From assembly GCA_900550445.1 (NCBI GenBank), contig URSF01000018.1, positions 1 through 45,523 of the forward strand: 45,523 bases of DNA, read 5' to 3'. Every line of letters starts with the position of its first letter. Within the stretch, counting starts at the first letter, position 1. The notes under the pieces are model-generated. The model worked only from the letters and a program-made list of their open reading frames with translations. It ran no database searches and had not been told where the DNA came from. The position numbers and the translations under genes were made by a program. This DNA comes from an uncultured Rhodospirillaceae bacterium. GTDB lineage: Bacteria > Pseudomonadota > Alphaproteobacteria > CAAGCB01 > CAG-977. Of the stretch, positions 15,341-24,150 are shown in pieces.

Positions 15341-15877
15341 ATGAAATATGTTTGTACTGTTTGCGGCCAGATAATTGAAGCCGACGAAATGCCTAAAGTC
15401 TGCCCGGTTTGCAAAGCAACGACTTTTAAAGTTGTAGATGAAACGGCAAAAGTTTATGCCGATGAACACAGGGTCGGTTCCGCCAAAGGATTGGACGAAC
15501 GTATTGTTGCGGGGCTGCGTGAACATTTTACGGGTGAATGCTGCGAGGTCGGCATGTATCTGGCCATGTCGCGCCAGGCGGACAGAGAAGGTTATCCCGA
15601 AATCGCCGAAGCGTTCAAACGTTATGCTTTGGAAGAAGCGGATCATGCTTCCAGATTCGCTGAATTGCTGGGCGAAGTCCTGACGGATTCAACCAAAAAG
15701 AATGTTGAAATGCGCGCGGCGGCTGAATTCGGCGCTTGCGAAGGAAAGCTGAAAATCGCCAAGCTGGCAAAAGAACTGGGATATGACGCCGTTCATGACA
15801 CCGTTCACGAAATGTGCAAGGACGAAGCCCGTCACGGCAAAGGGTTTGACGGACTGTATAACAGATATTTCAAGTAA
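15341..15877 (+). CDS. rbr: reverse rubrerythrin (rubredoxin-ferritin-like peroxidase)
   Basis: 178 residues. The rubredoxin domain is N-terminal (reverse order): C5-x2-C8 and C21-x2-C24 in YVCTVCGQ and VCPVCKA. A four-helix ferritin-like diiron domain follows, with E66 and E69, E98 and H102 in EEADH, E134, and E162/H165 in DEARH. Enzymes of this type reduce hydrogen peroxide (and oxygen) with NADH-derived electrons in anaerobes. AAGGAGA is 6 bases upstream of ATG 15341; the frame is open further upstream, but that part has no family resemblance. It is a single gene, divergent from the luxR-like gene. It suggests oxidative-stress defence in an oxygen-sensitive organism. Confidence 0.9.
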   Translation: MKYVCTVCGQIIEADEMPKVCPVCKATTFKVVDETAKVYADEHRVGSAKGLDERIVAGLREHFTGECCEVGMYLAMSRQADREGYPEIAEAFKRYALEEADHASRFAELLGEVLTDSTKKNVEMRAAAEFGACEGKLKIAKLAKELGYDAVHDTVHEMCKDEARHGKGFDGLYNRYFK

Positions 15878-15880
15878 CCC

Positions 15881-17572
15881 TTAAAAAGGGGGAAACGCGA
15901 TTTGCGTGTTTCCGTCAAACGAATAAGGGGGAGCGCTAAACGGGAATACGCTTTGGTCGTATTCCCGCCGGCTTATCAGGCGATACGGAATATGCCGCGC
16001 TTCCAGGTGCGGCAGATGGGAAAAGCTGCTGTTTTCAAAATAAATTTTTTGCGCCGGCAGTTTTTGTATGACTTGATAATACTCTTTCATTCGCTGCGTG
16101 TAAAATACGGCTGCTGCCGTATTTTGCCGCAGCATAAGGGCGTTATTTGTTAAAAGCAGAGCGCAGATTCCGAAAAAAACAATCCTTTTTTTCAGAATAC
16201 CGTTTTGCGCAAGCATACCGAAAAACAATATCAAAAGGCACAGACTCCACAGCTGCGGAATAAAACGCGCCCACCAGTTGACCGGATTAAACAAAACCGT
16301 GCAGGTGATTAAGCCTGAAACAAACAGAAACAGCCTTTTGTTCCGCTTATGCGCAAAGCCGGTTGTGCAGGATAAAAGCAGACATAATATTAATGCCGCG
16401 CCGAAAAAATACCCGAACCCGCCCTGCCGCAGGTCCGGCACGGCGAAAGGACGGTTGAACGGCGGGTGCAAAAGGAAATTATCCTTGTCTGCCGCGTTGT
16501 CGTTTTTCAGGCAGGAAGAAACGTTTTTGGGAACGGAAAACAAAGAAATCAGAAATTGTCCGGCTTTATTTTTTCCTTCCAAAGTCGGCGGCAGCTGCAA
16601 ATATAGAACGTCCAGGCGGTTTTTTCCGGTCAGCGGATAAAACGGCGATAAATTCTGCCGCATGTTCGTCAGATAAGGATTGACGCCGGACAACAGAATC
16701 AATCCGGCGGAAACGCAGCAGACTTTTATCAGGGAATTCCTTTTCTTTTGCTGTCCGGAACAATGCAGATATATGCAGCAGCTCAGTGTAAACAACGTAA
16801 CATAGGGCAGTCCGCTTATTTTAATGTTTGCCAGAATAACGCCTGAAAAAACAAGGCCGGCGGGAACGTATTTTTTTAAAGGAATATCCAAATTCCAATG
16901 GATAAAGCTTAATAAAAACAAAACCAGGGCGGAATAAAATAAAGCGTCGACATAATAAGAAAAGGATTGCGCGACGACAACCGGCGCCCAGGCCAAAAGA
17001 AAAGACAAAGTCAGGCTTTCAGCTGCGGGCAGATGTGTCTTATCTTCTTTTTTCGCCGCGGAAAACAGAAAAGCCGCATAACAAAAAACCATCAATGCGA
17101 ACATGAAATTGACGGCTTTTCCCGCTTCGGAAGAGTGTAAAGCGAGATTGATGTTCGCCGCGATAATTTCGGCGAATTTAACGTAATGCTGTGTCCACAG
17201 CGTGTCAAAAGACCCGACGGGAAAAAATCTGTCCGCGAAAGTTCCGGCCGTTTCAAAAACCGGATTCCAGCCCTTTGCCAGAAAATACGCGCTTGTTTGA
17301 TGATAGCCTTTGCCGTCATAACTCCAGTCAAATATATTATGCGATAAAACGGCGAAGACGGTCAGTATTCCCCATAACGTCAATTCCGCCATGACGGCCC
17401 GGCGGCTGTTTTCTTTGTTGAAACGCCACAGTACAACCGCCGTTGACAAAATGAAAACGGCAAAATACCACCGGTTAATCGAAATTCCTGCGGGAAATCC
17501 CGAAAACGACAGGAAAAACAGAGTAAAAACGCCTGTCAGCAGCGAAAAATACAGATAAAAGAATTGCGCCAT
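15881..17572 (-). CDS. polytopic membrane protein, GT-C glycosyltransferase-like
   Basis: 563 residues with about 11-12 predicted membrane helices. The first large periplasmic loop has NIFDWSYDGKGYHQTSAYFLAKGWNP at about 84-109. An acidic motif in that place is typical of GT-C enzymes, which use polyprenyl-phosphate sugars at the outer face of the membrane. A C-terminal soluble tail (about 490-563) lacks a known domain. The gene is last in a minus-strand set: binding protein, MuiA-like protein, this gene; the gap to the MuiA gene is 6 bases. It has no good ribosome binding site, which suggests translational coupling. Glycosyltransferase function is inference from topology and the loop. Confidence 0.55.
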   Translation of the reverse strand: MAQFFYLYFSLLTGVFTLFFLSFSGFPAGISINRWYFAVFILSTAVVLWRFNKENSRRAVMAELTLWGILTVFAVLSHNIFDWSYDGKGYHQTSAYFLAKGWNPVFETAGTFADRFFPVGSFDTLWTQHYVKFAEIIAANINLALHSSEAGKAVNFMFALMVFCYAAFLFSAAKKEDKTHLPAAESLTLSFLLAWAPVVVAQSFSYYVDALFYSALVLFLLSFIHWNLDIPLKKYVPAGLVFSGVILANIKISGLPYVTLFTLSCCIYLHCSGQQKKRNSLIKVCCVSAGLILLSGVNPYLTNMRQNLSPFYPLTGKNRLDVLYLQLPPTLEGKNKAGQFLISLFSVPKNVSSCLKNDNAADKDNFLLHPPFNRPFAVPDLRQGGFGYFFGAALILCLLLSCTTGFAHKRNKRLFLFVSGLITCTVLFNPVNWWARFIPQLWSLCLLILFFGMLAQNGILKKRIVFFGICALLLTNNALMLRQNTAAAVFYTQRMKEYYQVIQKLPAQKIYFENSSFSHLPHLEARHIPYRLISRREYDQSVFPFSAPPYSFDGNTQIAFPPF

Positions 17573-17578
17573 GACACA

Positions 17579-19261
17579 TTAAAGGCCGGTCAGTATCCTT
17601 TCTTTTGGCCAGGAAACGGAATAACCATAATTGATTTCCTTCTTTTCCTGCGGCTGATAAACGCTTTCCCATTTGATCAGTCCGACTTTGTCATTCGGAT
17701 TGACGGTATAGCCGGGCGTCGTTTTGTCTTTTATGATTTTTACGGCAATGTCACTGTTGCGCGAAACGGGAATTTGTTCGTAGACGGCAATTTTGATCGG
17801 CTGGCGGTGCAGGTTTTGAATGTTTGTTTTCGATAAAACGTCTTTTTTCGTTTCGCGGGCAATAACGCCGCCTTCCGTCGTTTCCCCGCCCAAAGACGTA
17901 TAAGCGACGCGGATCTTTTCGTCCTGTCCGAATGCCAGATGCAGCTTTTCGTTCGGCCGCAGCAAATCCAGATAGGAATTGCCGATAAAGGCGCCGTCCC
18001 GGAACAATGCGATGTTGCCGGGCAGCAAGGGCAGATTTCCGTTAAAAACCAGAGTCGCGATCAGATAAGCGGAAGCGTCCGCCGCCGGATAAGATTCCGC
18101 GCGTATTTCCGCCGGGATTGCGTAGTGGCCGATGTTAAACCGATATTCCGAACCGTCGGAAGGAACATTGGACAGCCCCTTGATTTCAAATACGCCGGAA
18201 AACTCTGTGCCGATTGCGGACGCGCCGGCAAAGGCGGCGTCTTCCGTTTCCGCCATAACGCTGTCCGCGGCCGGCGCGGCGTCAAACGCGATTTCGTCAA
18301 CGGCGGCAAAATTGGTTGCTCTGCCCGCCAACATCGGCGACGCGGCTTTCATTGTCTTTTGGTAAACGATTCTTTCGTTGTCTCTTAAATTCAACCAGAC
18401 GGGCGGCAGAACGGGCGGCTGCATCGTGACGGAAGGGCGGGCCGTTGATAACGTTAAAATAACGTTGTTCCAGTCTTCGCCGGTTTTCTGGGCAATATCG
18501 CCGTATTGTATAATCTCGACCGTTTCGTCCGCGGAATCCAGACGTGCTTCATATAACGGATTCCAAAAAGCGCCGGCAATCTGGTATTGCAGGACAACGC
18601 TGGCTTTGACCGGCTTGTCGGTTTCAACGTTGACGCGGACTTGTTTATAACTTTTTTTGCCCGTCGCAACCCGGCGCAACTGATTTTGCAGCGCAGTGAT
18701 GTCGTTGTCGACGGAACGCAGCCGGATTTGTTTTTCAATGGCTTCTTTGCCCAGCGTATTCATACCGCTCTGAATTGTCTGCCAGGCATTTTTCCAAGCG
18801 TCGGGGGACAAAGCCCGAACGTCGTTTTCTTCACCGTTTGCCCGGGGAATTCCGCCGCGCGTCAGGTTTTCCAGAAAAGCTTTTCCCGTATCGGCGGCTT
18901 TAATCTGCGCTTCAATGAATCGGCGTTCGTCGCGCAGCGCCGCGATTTGGTCCTGAATCTTTTTTTCTTCGGCGACGGCCAGATCAGCCGTAAATATTTG
19001 TTTGGTTTCGACCGAACCGATTGTGAACGCCGAGCTTCCCTTGCCTGAAACGCGCAGAGAATCCGTCATCAGTCCCGCCGGCAGATCGTTGAAAATCAAC
19101 GTATGTTTGCCGGCCGGCAGATCCGCCTGCGCCGACCGGGAAATATCGGCGCGGTCGGGAAACACGGTGACGGCGTAAATTTCGGACGGCGCGTTAATAT
19201 CGGCGCCGAAAGCGGAAGAACACAGAAAAGAAGAGAAGAACAGCAAAGATATTTTTTTCAT
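17579..19261 (-). CDS. MuiA-family protein (DUF4140/DUF4139)
   Basis: 560 residues. The signal peptide MKKISLLFFSSFLCSSAFGA is followed by the DUF4140 domain (about 25-125; EIYAVTVFPDRADISRSAQADLPAGKHTLIFNDLP). A predicted coiled coil follows (about 85-195). The DUF4139 beta-rich domain (about 200-555) ends in INYGYSVSWPKERILTGL. Proteins with this pair are named after MuiA, a Sinorhizobium protein affecting exopolysaccharide mucoidy. Their biochemical role is unsettled. It is secreted or periplasmic. It is 9 bases after the binding-protein gene and 6 before the GT-C-like gene, consistent with one operon related to the envelope. Confidence 0.85.
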   Translation of the reverse strand: MKKISLLFFSSFLCSSAFGADINAPSEIYAVTVFPDRADISRSAQADLPAGKHTLIFNDLPAGLMTDSLRVSGKGSSAFTIGSVETKQIFTADLAVAEEKKIQDQIAALRDERRFIEAQIKAADTGKAFLENLTRGGIPRANGEENDVRALSPDAWKNAWQTIQSGMNTLGKEAIEKQIRLRSVDNDITALQNQLRRVATGKKSYKQVRVNVETDKPVKASVVLQYQIAGAFWNPLYEARLDSADETVEIIQYGDIAQKTGEDWNNVILTLSTARPSVTMQPPVLPPVWLNLRDNERIVYQKTMKAASPMLAGRATNFAAVDEIAFDAAPAADSVMAETEDAAFAGASAIGTEFSGVFEIKGLSNVPSDGSEYRFNIGHYAIPAEIRAESYPAADASAYLIATLVFNGNLPLLPGNIALFRDGAFIGNSYLDLLRPNEKLHLAFGQDEKIRVAYTSLGGETTEGGVIARETKKDVLSKTNIQNLHRQPIKIAVYEQIPVSRNSDIAVKIIKDKTTPGYTVNPNDKVGLIKWESVYQPQEKKEINYGYSVSWPKERILTGL

Positions 19262-19270
19262 GATATTTTC

Positions 19271-20296
19271 CTATTTTTCAAAATCGGGCGCCCGGATCAA
19301 TCCGCCGTCCTTTGCCAGTTTGTTTGCGGTGCGTTTCAGTTTCAGAATGGATTTGTCCCCCAACCCTCTTTGATAAATTTCGCCATAGTTGCCCCGTTCG
19401 GCCAAAGCCCGATAAATCCAGCCGGCGTCCAGCCCCAGCTTGTCGGCGGCGGCTTTGTTCTGTCCCAGCAGATTTTGAATTTCGGTATCCTGCGTATTTT
19501 GGAAATCTTCGATATTCTGGGAGGAAATACCTTTTTCTTCCGCTTTGATGACGGCGTAAGTCAGCCAGCGCAGTATCTTAAACAGCTCCGGATCGTCATC
19601 GCGGATATACGGTCCGGCCGGATAAGTCCGCACGATTTCCGGCAGGACGACCAGATCGACTTCGGACGGGCTGTTTTTAAAATATTCCGAATGCAGCGTT
19701 TCCAGCCGGGCAAAAATCAGATCACAGCGTTTCAGATACAGCAATTCTTTGGCCCGGCTCAGCGTCGGAGCTTTCATCAGCCGCATTTCCAGCTGATGAC
19801 GTTTGTTGTAGTCGTCCAGTTCCCGCAGTAAAAAAGGCGTACTTTCAACGCAGACTTTCGCCCCCTGATAATCGCGCATGGAGCTTGCGTCAGGATTATA
19901 ATGACCGATAAAGGCTAAGGCGGAATAATAAAAGACGGCCGGAAAAGCGGCAGCGGAGGTCAGTTCTTGTTCCATTGTCCACGGCGTGGCCGCGTTTAAA
20001 ATATCGATCTGCCCGTTTTCCAGCAGGTTAAAACCGTTTTCCTGATTGACTGGAACGATTTGGACCGCTTCCGGCCGGCCCAGTATGGCCGAAGCCGCCA
20101 GCCGGCAGATTTCGACGTCAATGCCGTGCCATTCTTTGTCAGTCTGATAAGCAAAAGCGCCCGCCGTCGTGCGTGCGCCGCAACGGACGACGCCCGACTG
20201 CTTTATTCTGTTCAGCGTGCCGCCGGCCTGCGCCGGTTCGGCGAACGGAAAGAAAAACGAAATCACAAAAAGAAAATAAAGAAAAAAGCGCGGCAT
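19271..20296 (-). CDS. periplasmic amino-acid-binding protein (AapJ-like)
   Basis: 341 residues. The signal peptide MPRFFLYFLFVISFFFPFAEPAQA is followed by a type II substrate-binding fold starting GTLNRIKQSGVVRCGARTTAGAF, as in AapJ, the general L-amino-acid-binding protein of alphaproteobacteria. KEWHGIDVEICRLAASAILG and the C-terminal ERGNYGEIYQRGLG also match that family. No ABC permease or ATPase genes are nearby, so it may serve a transporter elsewhere or have another role with the MuiA-like protein downstream. I chose the ATG at 20296 for the signal peptide; an in-frame GTG at 20308 is possible. Confidence 0.8.
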   Translation of the reverse strand: MPRFFLYFLFVISFFFPFAEPAQAGGTLNRIKQSGVVRCGARTTAGAFAYQTDKEWHGIDVEICRLAASAILGRPEAVQIVPVNQENGFNLLENGQIDILNAATPWTMEQELTSAAAFPAVFYYSALAFIGHYNPDASSMRDYQGAKVCVESTPFLLRELDDYNKRHQLEMRLMKAPTLSRAKELLYLKRCDLIFARLETLHSEYFKNSPSEVDLVVLPEIVRTYPAGPYIRDDDPELFKILRWLTYAVIKAEEKGISSQNIEDFQNTQDTEIQNLLGQNKAAADKLGLDAGWIYRALAERGNYGEIYQRGLGDKSILKLKRTANKLAKDGGLIRAPDFEK

Positions 20297-20402
20297 TATC
20301 AGTTCCACGAAATTAAAACCAACGGAATTTTTTTTAATATACCTTAAAATATGAAGTGGTGTATACTGTTTTTCAGGTCAGCGGAATTTTGGTGAAAGAT
20401 TA

Positions 20403-21155
20403 ATGAAAAAAATACGGGCGATTTTATTTTTTTTGGTTGGAATGTGTTTTTTCGGCGCCGATGTCTGCGCGCAAACGCCGACCGTCAAGCCGTCGCCGGA
20501 AAGCTGGCTGAAAAAAAAGGGAAGCGAACTGGTTTCCATTTTATCCGAAGAAGAAACGAAAACCCGCTATGTTAAACTGCGCCGGATTGCCAGAGAAGTT
20601 TTTAACCAACAGGAAATGACCCGTTTGTCAATGGGGCGGTACTGGCGCGATTTATCCGCGGATCAACAGGCGGCTTTGCAGTATCTGTTTTTCGATTATT
20701 TTGTCGTTACTTACGGCACGGCTTCGCTGGGCGTTGAAAAAGTGGACATTAAAATAACGGAAAAACAGCCTTCGGGGCGTGACGTTTTGCTGAAAACTCA
20801 AATTAATGTCGATTTTAACGGTCTTGTCCCGGAAAAGGCCGCCGCGAAAACCGCGCAGAAAAAGCAGACGGCCGGAAAGAGTGACGAAAGCTATTTTGAA
20901 ATTTTGTTCGCTCTGCGGGAAACCCCGACGGGATACTATATCCGGGACGCCAAAGTGGAAGGGCAGAGCGTTTTGATGTTCCTGCGTTCGCAGATGGAAA
21001 AGGAACTGCAGGCCGCCGGATATGACCCGGAAGTTTTTCTGGAAGCCATGCGTAAAAAAATCAATCTGCGTTACCGCGCGGCCGAAGACATGGCCAAAGC
21101 GCGGGCGAAGAAAAAACAATCCGCGCAGCCGTCCGCCGGCGGTCAGAAACAATAA
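20403..21155 (+). CDS. MlaC/Ttg2D-family phospholipid-binding protein
   Basis: 250 residues. The signal peptide ends at CAQ (about 24). The MlaC fold is recognised from YVKLRRIAREVFNQQEMTRLSMGRYWRDLSADQQAALQYLFFDYFVVTYG (about 58-107) and a second block FALRETPTGYYIRDAKVEGQSV (about 180-200). In the Mla pathway MlaC carries phospholipids across the periplasm between the outer-membrane complex and the MlaFEDB transporter. An unusual Lys/Ala-rich insert (about 143-165) and a basic C-terminal tail are present. mlaD, mlaE and mlaF are not in the window. A TATACT -10 lies about 40 bases upstream. It is divergent from the AapJ-like gene. Confidence 0.8.
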   Translation: MKKIRAILFFLVGMCFFGADVCAQTPTVKPSPESWLKKKGSELVSILSEEETKTRYVKLRRIAREVFNQQEMTRLSMGRYWRDLSADQQAALQYLFFDYFVVTYGTASLGVEKVDIKITEKQPSGRDVLLKTQINVDFNGLVPEKAAAKTAQKKQTAGKSDESYFEILFALRETPTGYYIRDAKVEGQSVLMFLRSQMEKELQAAGYDPEVFLEAMRKKINLRYRAAEDMAKARAKKKQSAQPSAGGQKQ

Positions 21156-21174
21156 CGGCTCTTTTGAAAAAATA

Positions 21175-21202
21175 TTGACAAAATTTTCAAAAAGATTACG
21201 AT
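21175..21202 (+). promoter_or_regulatory. promoter of the 21235 gene
   Basis: A perfect TTGACA (21175-21180), 16 bases, TACGAT (21197-21202). It lies 33 bases before the start codon. Confidence 0.5.
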
Positions 21203-21234
21203 ATTTTCATTAAAACGTTAATTCGGAGGTCGCT

Positions 21235-21837
21235 ATGTCTTTAAGCCTGGAACAAAATACGCAGCCGTCTGCTAAAAGCAGCAAATCCGCGGCTTTGTTG
21301 AATAAATATCTGAAGGAAGCCGTCCATTTGACATATTCCGACACGCTGTTTGAAGCGAATCGCTATCTGTCCGATTTCGCCACCCGCCCGCACTGGGAAG
21401 AAATCAAACGGGAAGATATTGACGCTAAGCGCAAAGAAATAAAAGAGGATTTGAAAAAGTTCGGTTTCCGTGAAAAAGCGGCTTACTATGCGAATGTTCG
21501 TTCCGCCCCTCATCTGCGGGAAACAATGGTTAAGATGGGAATTGCCGCAGTGACGACGGCCGTTGCGACGGCGGTTTCTCCCGAACTGGGGCAGGCTGTC
21601 GCCGGTGCGGCGGTTGCTTACGGCATGTCAAAGCTTATTGCCGGAACCGTCGGGACGCCGACAACGCCGAAAGAACTGTTTTCAACGCGCGATTACATTG
21701 ATTTAAAACATTCGCAGATGGCTTTGCGCAAACTGTCGCATCATCTGGAAAAGAAAGAATTAAATAAAATGAAGCAGGAAGCGATGATCAAAGGCGTCTA
21801 TTTCCCCATTTCGGGACGTGGCGGCATCGGTTATTAA
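21235..21837 (+). CDS. hypothetical protein with a central Ala/Gly-rich segment
   Basis: 200 residues; I recognise no family. Residues 1-95 are helical and charged, with KREDIDAKRKEIKEDLKKFGF. Residues 98-145 hold a hydrophobic Ala/Gly/Val-rich segment (MGIAAVTTAVATAVSPELGQ and the following AVAGAAVAYGMSKLIAGTVG) that could insert in a membrane as a hairpin. The rest is again charged and helical. There is no signal peptide. GGAGG is 6 bases before the ATG. It has its own promoter and terminator, so it is monocistronic, between an MlaC-like gene and groES. Confidence 0.65.
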   Translation: MSLSLEQNTQPSAKSSKSAALLNKYLKEAVHLTYSDTLFEANRYLSDFATRPHWEEIKREDIDAKRKEIKEDLKKFGFREKAAYYANVRSAPHLRETMVKMGIAAVTTAVATAVSPELGQAVAGAAVAYGMSKLIAGTVGTPTTPKELFSTRDYIDLKHSQMALRKLSHHLEKKELNKMKQEAMIKGVYFPISGRGGIGY

Positions 21838-21853
21838 CTGATTGATTTTTATG

Positions 21854-21885
21854 AAAAGACTCCGTATTCGCGGAGTCTTTTTTTT
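21854..21885 (+). terminator. rho-independent terminator
   Basis: GACTCCG (21858-21864), loop TATTCG, CGGAGTC (21871-21877) and eight T. Confidence 0.85.
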
Positions 21886-21915
21886 ATCCGGCGGCGAAAT
21901 TTTTGCCGCCTCCTC

Positions 21916-21944
21916 TTGACAAAGGAAAACAGCGTCCCTATTTT
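21916..21944 (+). promoter_or_regulatory. groESL promoter
   Basis: TTGACA (21916-21921), 17 bases, TATTTT (21939-21944). The CIRCE element begins 2 bases downstream, over the expected transcription start. Confidence 0.7.
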
Positions 21945-21945
21945 G

Positions 21946-21972
21946 TTAGCACTCGATGACGGGGAGTGCTAA
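21946..21972 (+). promoter_or_regulatory. CIRCE element (HrcA operator)
   Basis: TTAGCACTC, 9 bases, GAGTGCTAA: a perfect match to the consensus. HrcA represses groESL from this site and releases it on heat shock. The hrcA gene is not in the window. Confidence 0.95.
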
Positions 21973-22024
21973 AACTTCCGGTCACGAACAGTTAGTTTTC
22001 ACATATTCAAAAGGGTTGTTTACC

Positions 22025-22312
22025 ATGAAATTCAGACCGTTATTTGACCGTATTCTGGTTAAACGCACAGCGGAAGACACAAAAACCGCCGGCGGAATTA
22101 TTATTCCCGACACGGCGAAAGAAAAACCGTCGAAGGGTGAAGTCATTGCCGTCGGCACGGGTGGCCGCGACGAACAGGGCAAAACGATTCCCATGACGTT
22201 GAAAGTCGGCGATCAGGTTTTGTTCGGCAAATGGTCGGGAACGGAAGTCAAAATCGACGGTGAAGAACTGTTGATCATGAAAGAAGCCGACGTTCTGGGG
22301 ATTTTGGAATAA
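22025..22312 (+). CDS. groS: co-chaperonin GroES
   Basis: 95 residues, the normal length. The Cpn10 protein caps the GroEL ring in the cytoplasm. It begins MKFRPLFDRILVKR and has the mobile loop with TAGGIIIPDTAKEKPSKGEV; VLFGKWSGTEVKIDGEELLIM is the second signature block. AAAGGG is 9 bases before ATG 22025; the frame is open upstream, but that part overlaps the CIRCE element and is not coding. It is first in groES-groEL under CIRCE. Confidence 0.96.
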   Translation: MKFRPLFDRILVKRTAEDTKTAGGIIIPDTAKEKPSKGEVIAVGTGGRDEQGKTIPMTLKVGDQVLFGKWSGTEVKIDGEELLIMKEADVLGILE

Positions 22313-22361
22313 TCTTCGAACGTTTTTCAAGGGTTTATTTTTTTAAGGAAGGTTTTTTACT

Positions 22362-24020
22362 ATGGCTGCTAAGGAAGTCAAATTTTCCACCGATGCCCGC
22401 AGTGCGATGCTGCGCGGCGTAGATATTCTGGCTGATACCGTTAAAGTAACGCTGGGTCCGAAAGGCCGCAACGTCGTTTTGTCGAAATCTTTCGGCGCGC
22501 CGCGGATTACAAAAGACGGCGTTTCCGTTGCCAAAGAAATCGAACTGGCAAACAAGTTTGAAAACATGGGCGCGCAGATGGTTAAGGAAGCCGCGTCCAA
22601 AACGGCCGACGTCGCCGGCGACGGCACGACGTCCGCGACCGTTCTGGCTCAGGCGATTGTCCGCGAAGGCTGCAAAGCCGTTGCCGCTGGCATGAACCCG
22701 ATGGATCTGCGCCGCGGGATTGACCTGGCGGTCGCCGCCGTCGTTGAAGACGTTAAATCCCGTTCACGCAAAGTATCGACGACGGCTGAAGTCGCTCAGG
22801 TCGGCACGATTTCCGCCAACGGCGACAGCTCGATCGGCCAGTATCTGGCCGACGCAATGGATAAAGTCGGCAACGAAGGCGTGATTACGGTTGAAGACGC
22901 CAAAGGTCTGAACACCGAACTGGAAGTCGTGGAAGGCATGCAGTTTGACCGCGGTTATTTGTCCCCGTATTTTGTGACGAACGCGGAAAAAATGACGTGC
23001 GAACTGGAAAATCCGTACATTTTAATTCATGAAGCCAAACTGTCCAACCTGCAATCGATGCTGCCGGTATTGGAAGCCGTCGTTCAGTCGGCCCGTCCGC
23101 TGTTGATTATTGCCGAAGACGTTGAAGGCGAAGCTTTGGCGACGCTGGTCGTCAACAAGCTGCGCGGCGGATTAAAAGTCGCCGCTGTTAAGGCTCCGGG
23201 CTTCGGCGATCGTCGTAAAGCCATGCTGGAAGACATCGCCATTTTGACCAAAGGTCAGGTCATTTCGGCCGATTTGGGCATTAAGCTGGAAGACGTTACG
23301 CTGGATATGCTGGGAACGGCCAAAAAGGTGTCGATTACAAAAGACAACACGACGATTGTTGACGGCGCCGGCGCAAAAGATGAAATTTCCGCCCGCTGCA
23401 ACCAGATCAAACAGCAGGTCGAAACAACCACGTCCGAATACGACAAGGAAAAACTGCAGGAACGTCTGGCTAAATTGTCCGGCGGCGTTGCGGTGATCAA
23501 AGTCGGCGGCGCTTCTGAAGTTGAAGTGAAAGAAAAGAAAGACCGTGTCGCCGACGCTCTGCATGCGACGCGCGCCGCTGTTGAAGAAGGCATTGTTACG
23601 GGCGGCGGTACGGCTTTGCTGTATGCCGTCAAATGCCTGGACGCTTTGAAACCGGCCAATGACGACCAGCGTGTCGGTATTGATATCATTCGCCGCGCTT
23701 TGCAGGCGCCGGTGCGTCAGATCGCCGCAAATGCGGGTGAAGATGGCGCCGTAATCGCCGGCAAGCTGTTGGAAGGCGAAAAAACAAACATTGGTTTTGA
23801 CGCGCAGACGGGCAAATATGTCGATATGTTTGAAGCCGGCATTATTGACCCGACCAAAGTTGTCCGCACTTCTTTGGAAAGCGCTTCTTCCATCGCCGGT
23901 CTGTTGATTACGACGGAAGCCATGGTTGCCGATAAACCCGAAGAAAAGTGCAGCTGCCACGGCGGCGCCGACGCCGGTATGGGCGGCATGGGCGGTATGG
24001 GCGGCATGGGCGGTTTCTAA
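22362..24020 (+). CDS. groL: chaperonin GroEL
   Basis: 552 residues. It is the ATP-driven 60-kDa chaperonin. Seen: TLGPKGRNVV (about 30-39), the ATP-site AGDGTTSATVLAQAI (about 85-99) with the catalytic D87, and the late ATP-binding block EEGIVTGGGTALL (about 410-422). The C-terminus has the usual GGM repeat but is preceded by Cys530-Ser-Cys532-His533 (CSCHGGADAG), which is not in the common GroEL tail. AAGGAAGG lies about 11 bases upstream. It is co-transcribed with groES and ends in a strong terminator. Confidence 0.97.
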   Translation: MAAKEVKFSTDARSAMLRGVDILADTVKVTLGPKGRNVVLSKSFGAPRITKDGVSVAKEIELANKFENMGAQMVKEAASKTADVAGDGTTSATVLAQAIVREGCKAVAAGMNPMDLRRGIDLAVAAVVEDVKSRSRKVSTTAEVAQVGTISANGDSSIGQYLADAMDKVGNEGVITVEDAKGLNTELEVVEGMQFDRGYLSPYFVTNAEKMTCELENPYILIHEAKLSNLQSMLPVLEAVVQSARPLLIIAEDVEGEALATLVVNKLRGGLKVAAVKAPGFGDRRKAMLEDIAILTKGQVISADLGIKLEDVTLDMLGTAKKVSITKDNTTIVDGAGAKDEISARCNQIKQQVETTTSEYDKEKLQERLAKLSGGVAVIKVGGASEVEVKEKKDRVADALHATRAAVEEGIVTGGGTALLYAVKCLDALKPANDDQRVGIDIIRRALQAPVRQIAANAGEDGAVIAGKLLEGEKTNIGFDAQTGKYVDMFEAGIIDPTKVVRTSLESASSIAGLLITTEAMVADKPEEKCSCHGGADAGMGGMGGMGGMGGF

Positions 24021-24042
24021 CCGTTTGCCGTGCGAACAGTTT

Positions 24043-24073
24043 AAAAGAGCCTCGCAAGAGGCTCTTTTTTTTT
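24043..24073 (+). terminator. groESL terminator
   Basis: AGAGCCTC (24046-24053), loop GCAA, GAGGCTCT (24058-24065) and a T-run to 24073. Confidence 0.9.
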
Positions 24074-24150
24074 ATTGTTCAGAAGAGTTTTTTTATTTGT
24101 AAAGTTTTTATCAATGACTTATCAAAGTGTGTGTATAATAAGGAAATAAA

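Noticed and set aside
17939..18388. 149-residue plus-strand frame inside the MuiA-like gene
   Set aside because: Antisense shadow of a gene with a clear signal peptide and domains on the minus strand.
23172..23960. 262-residue minus-strand frame opposite groEL
   Set aside because: It mirrors the strong codon bias of groEL on the other strand and has no protein-like features or start signals.
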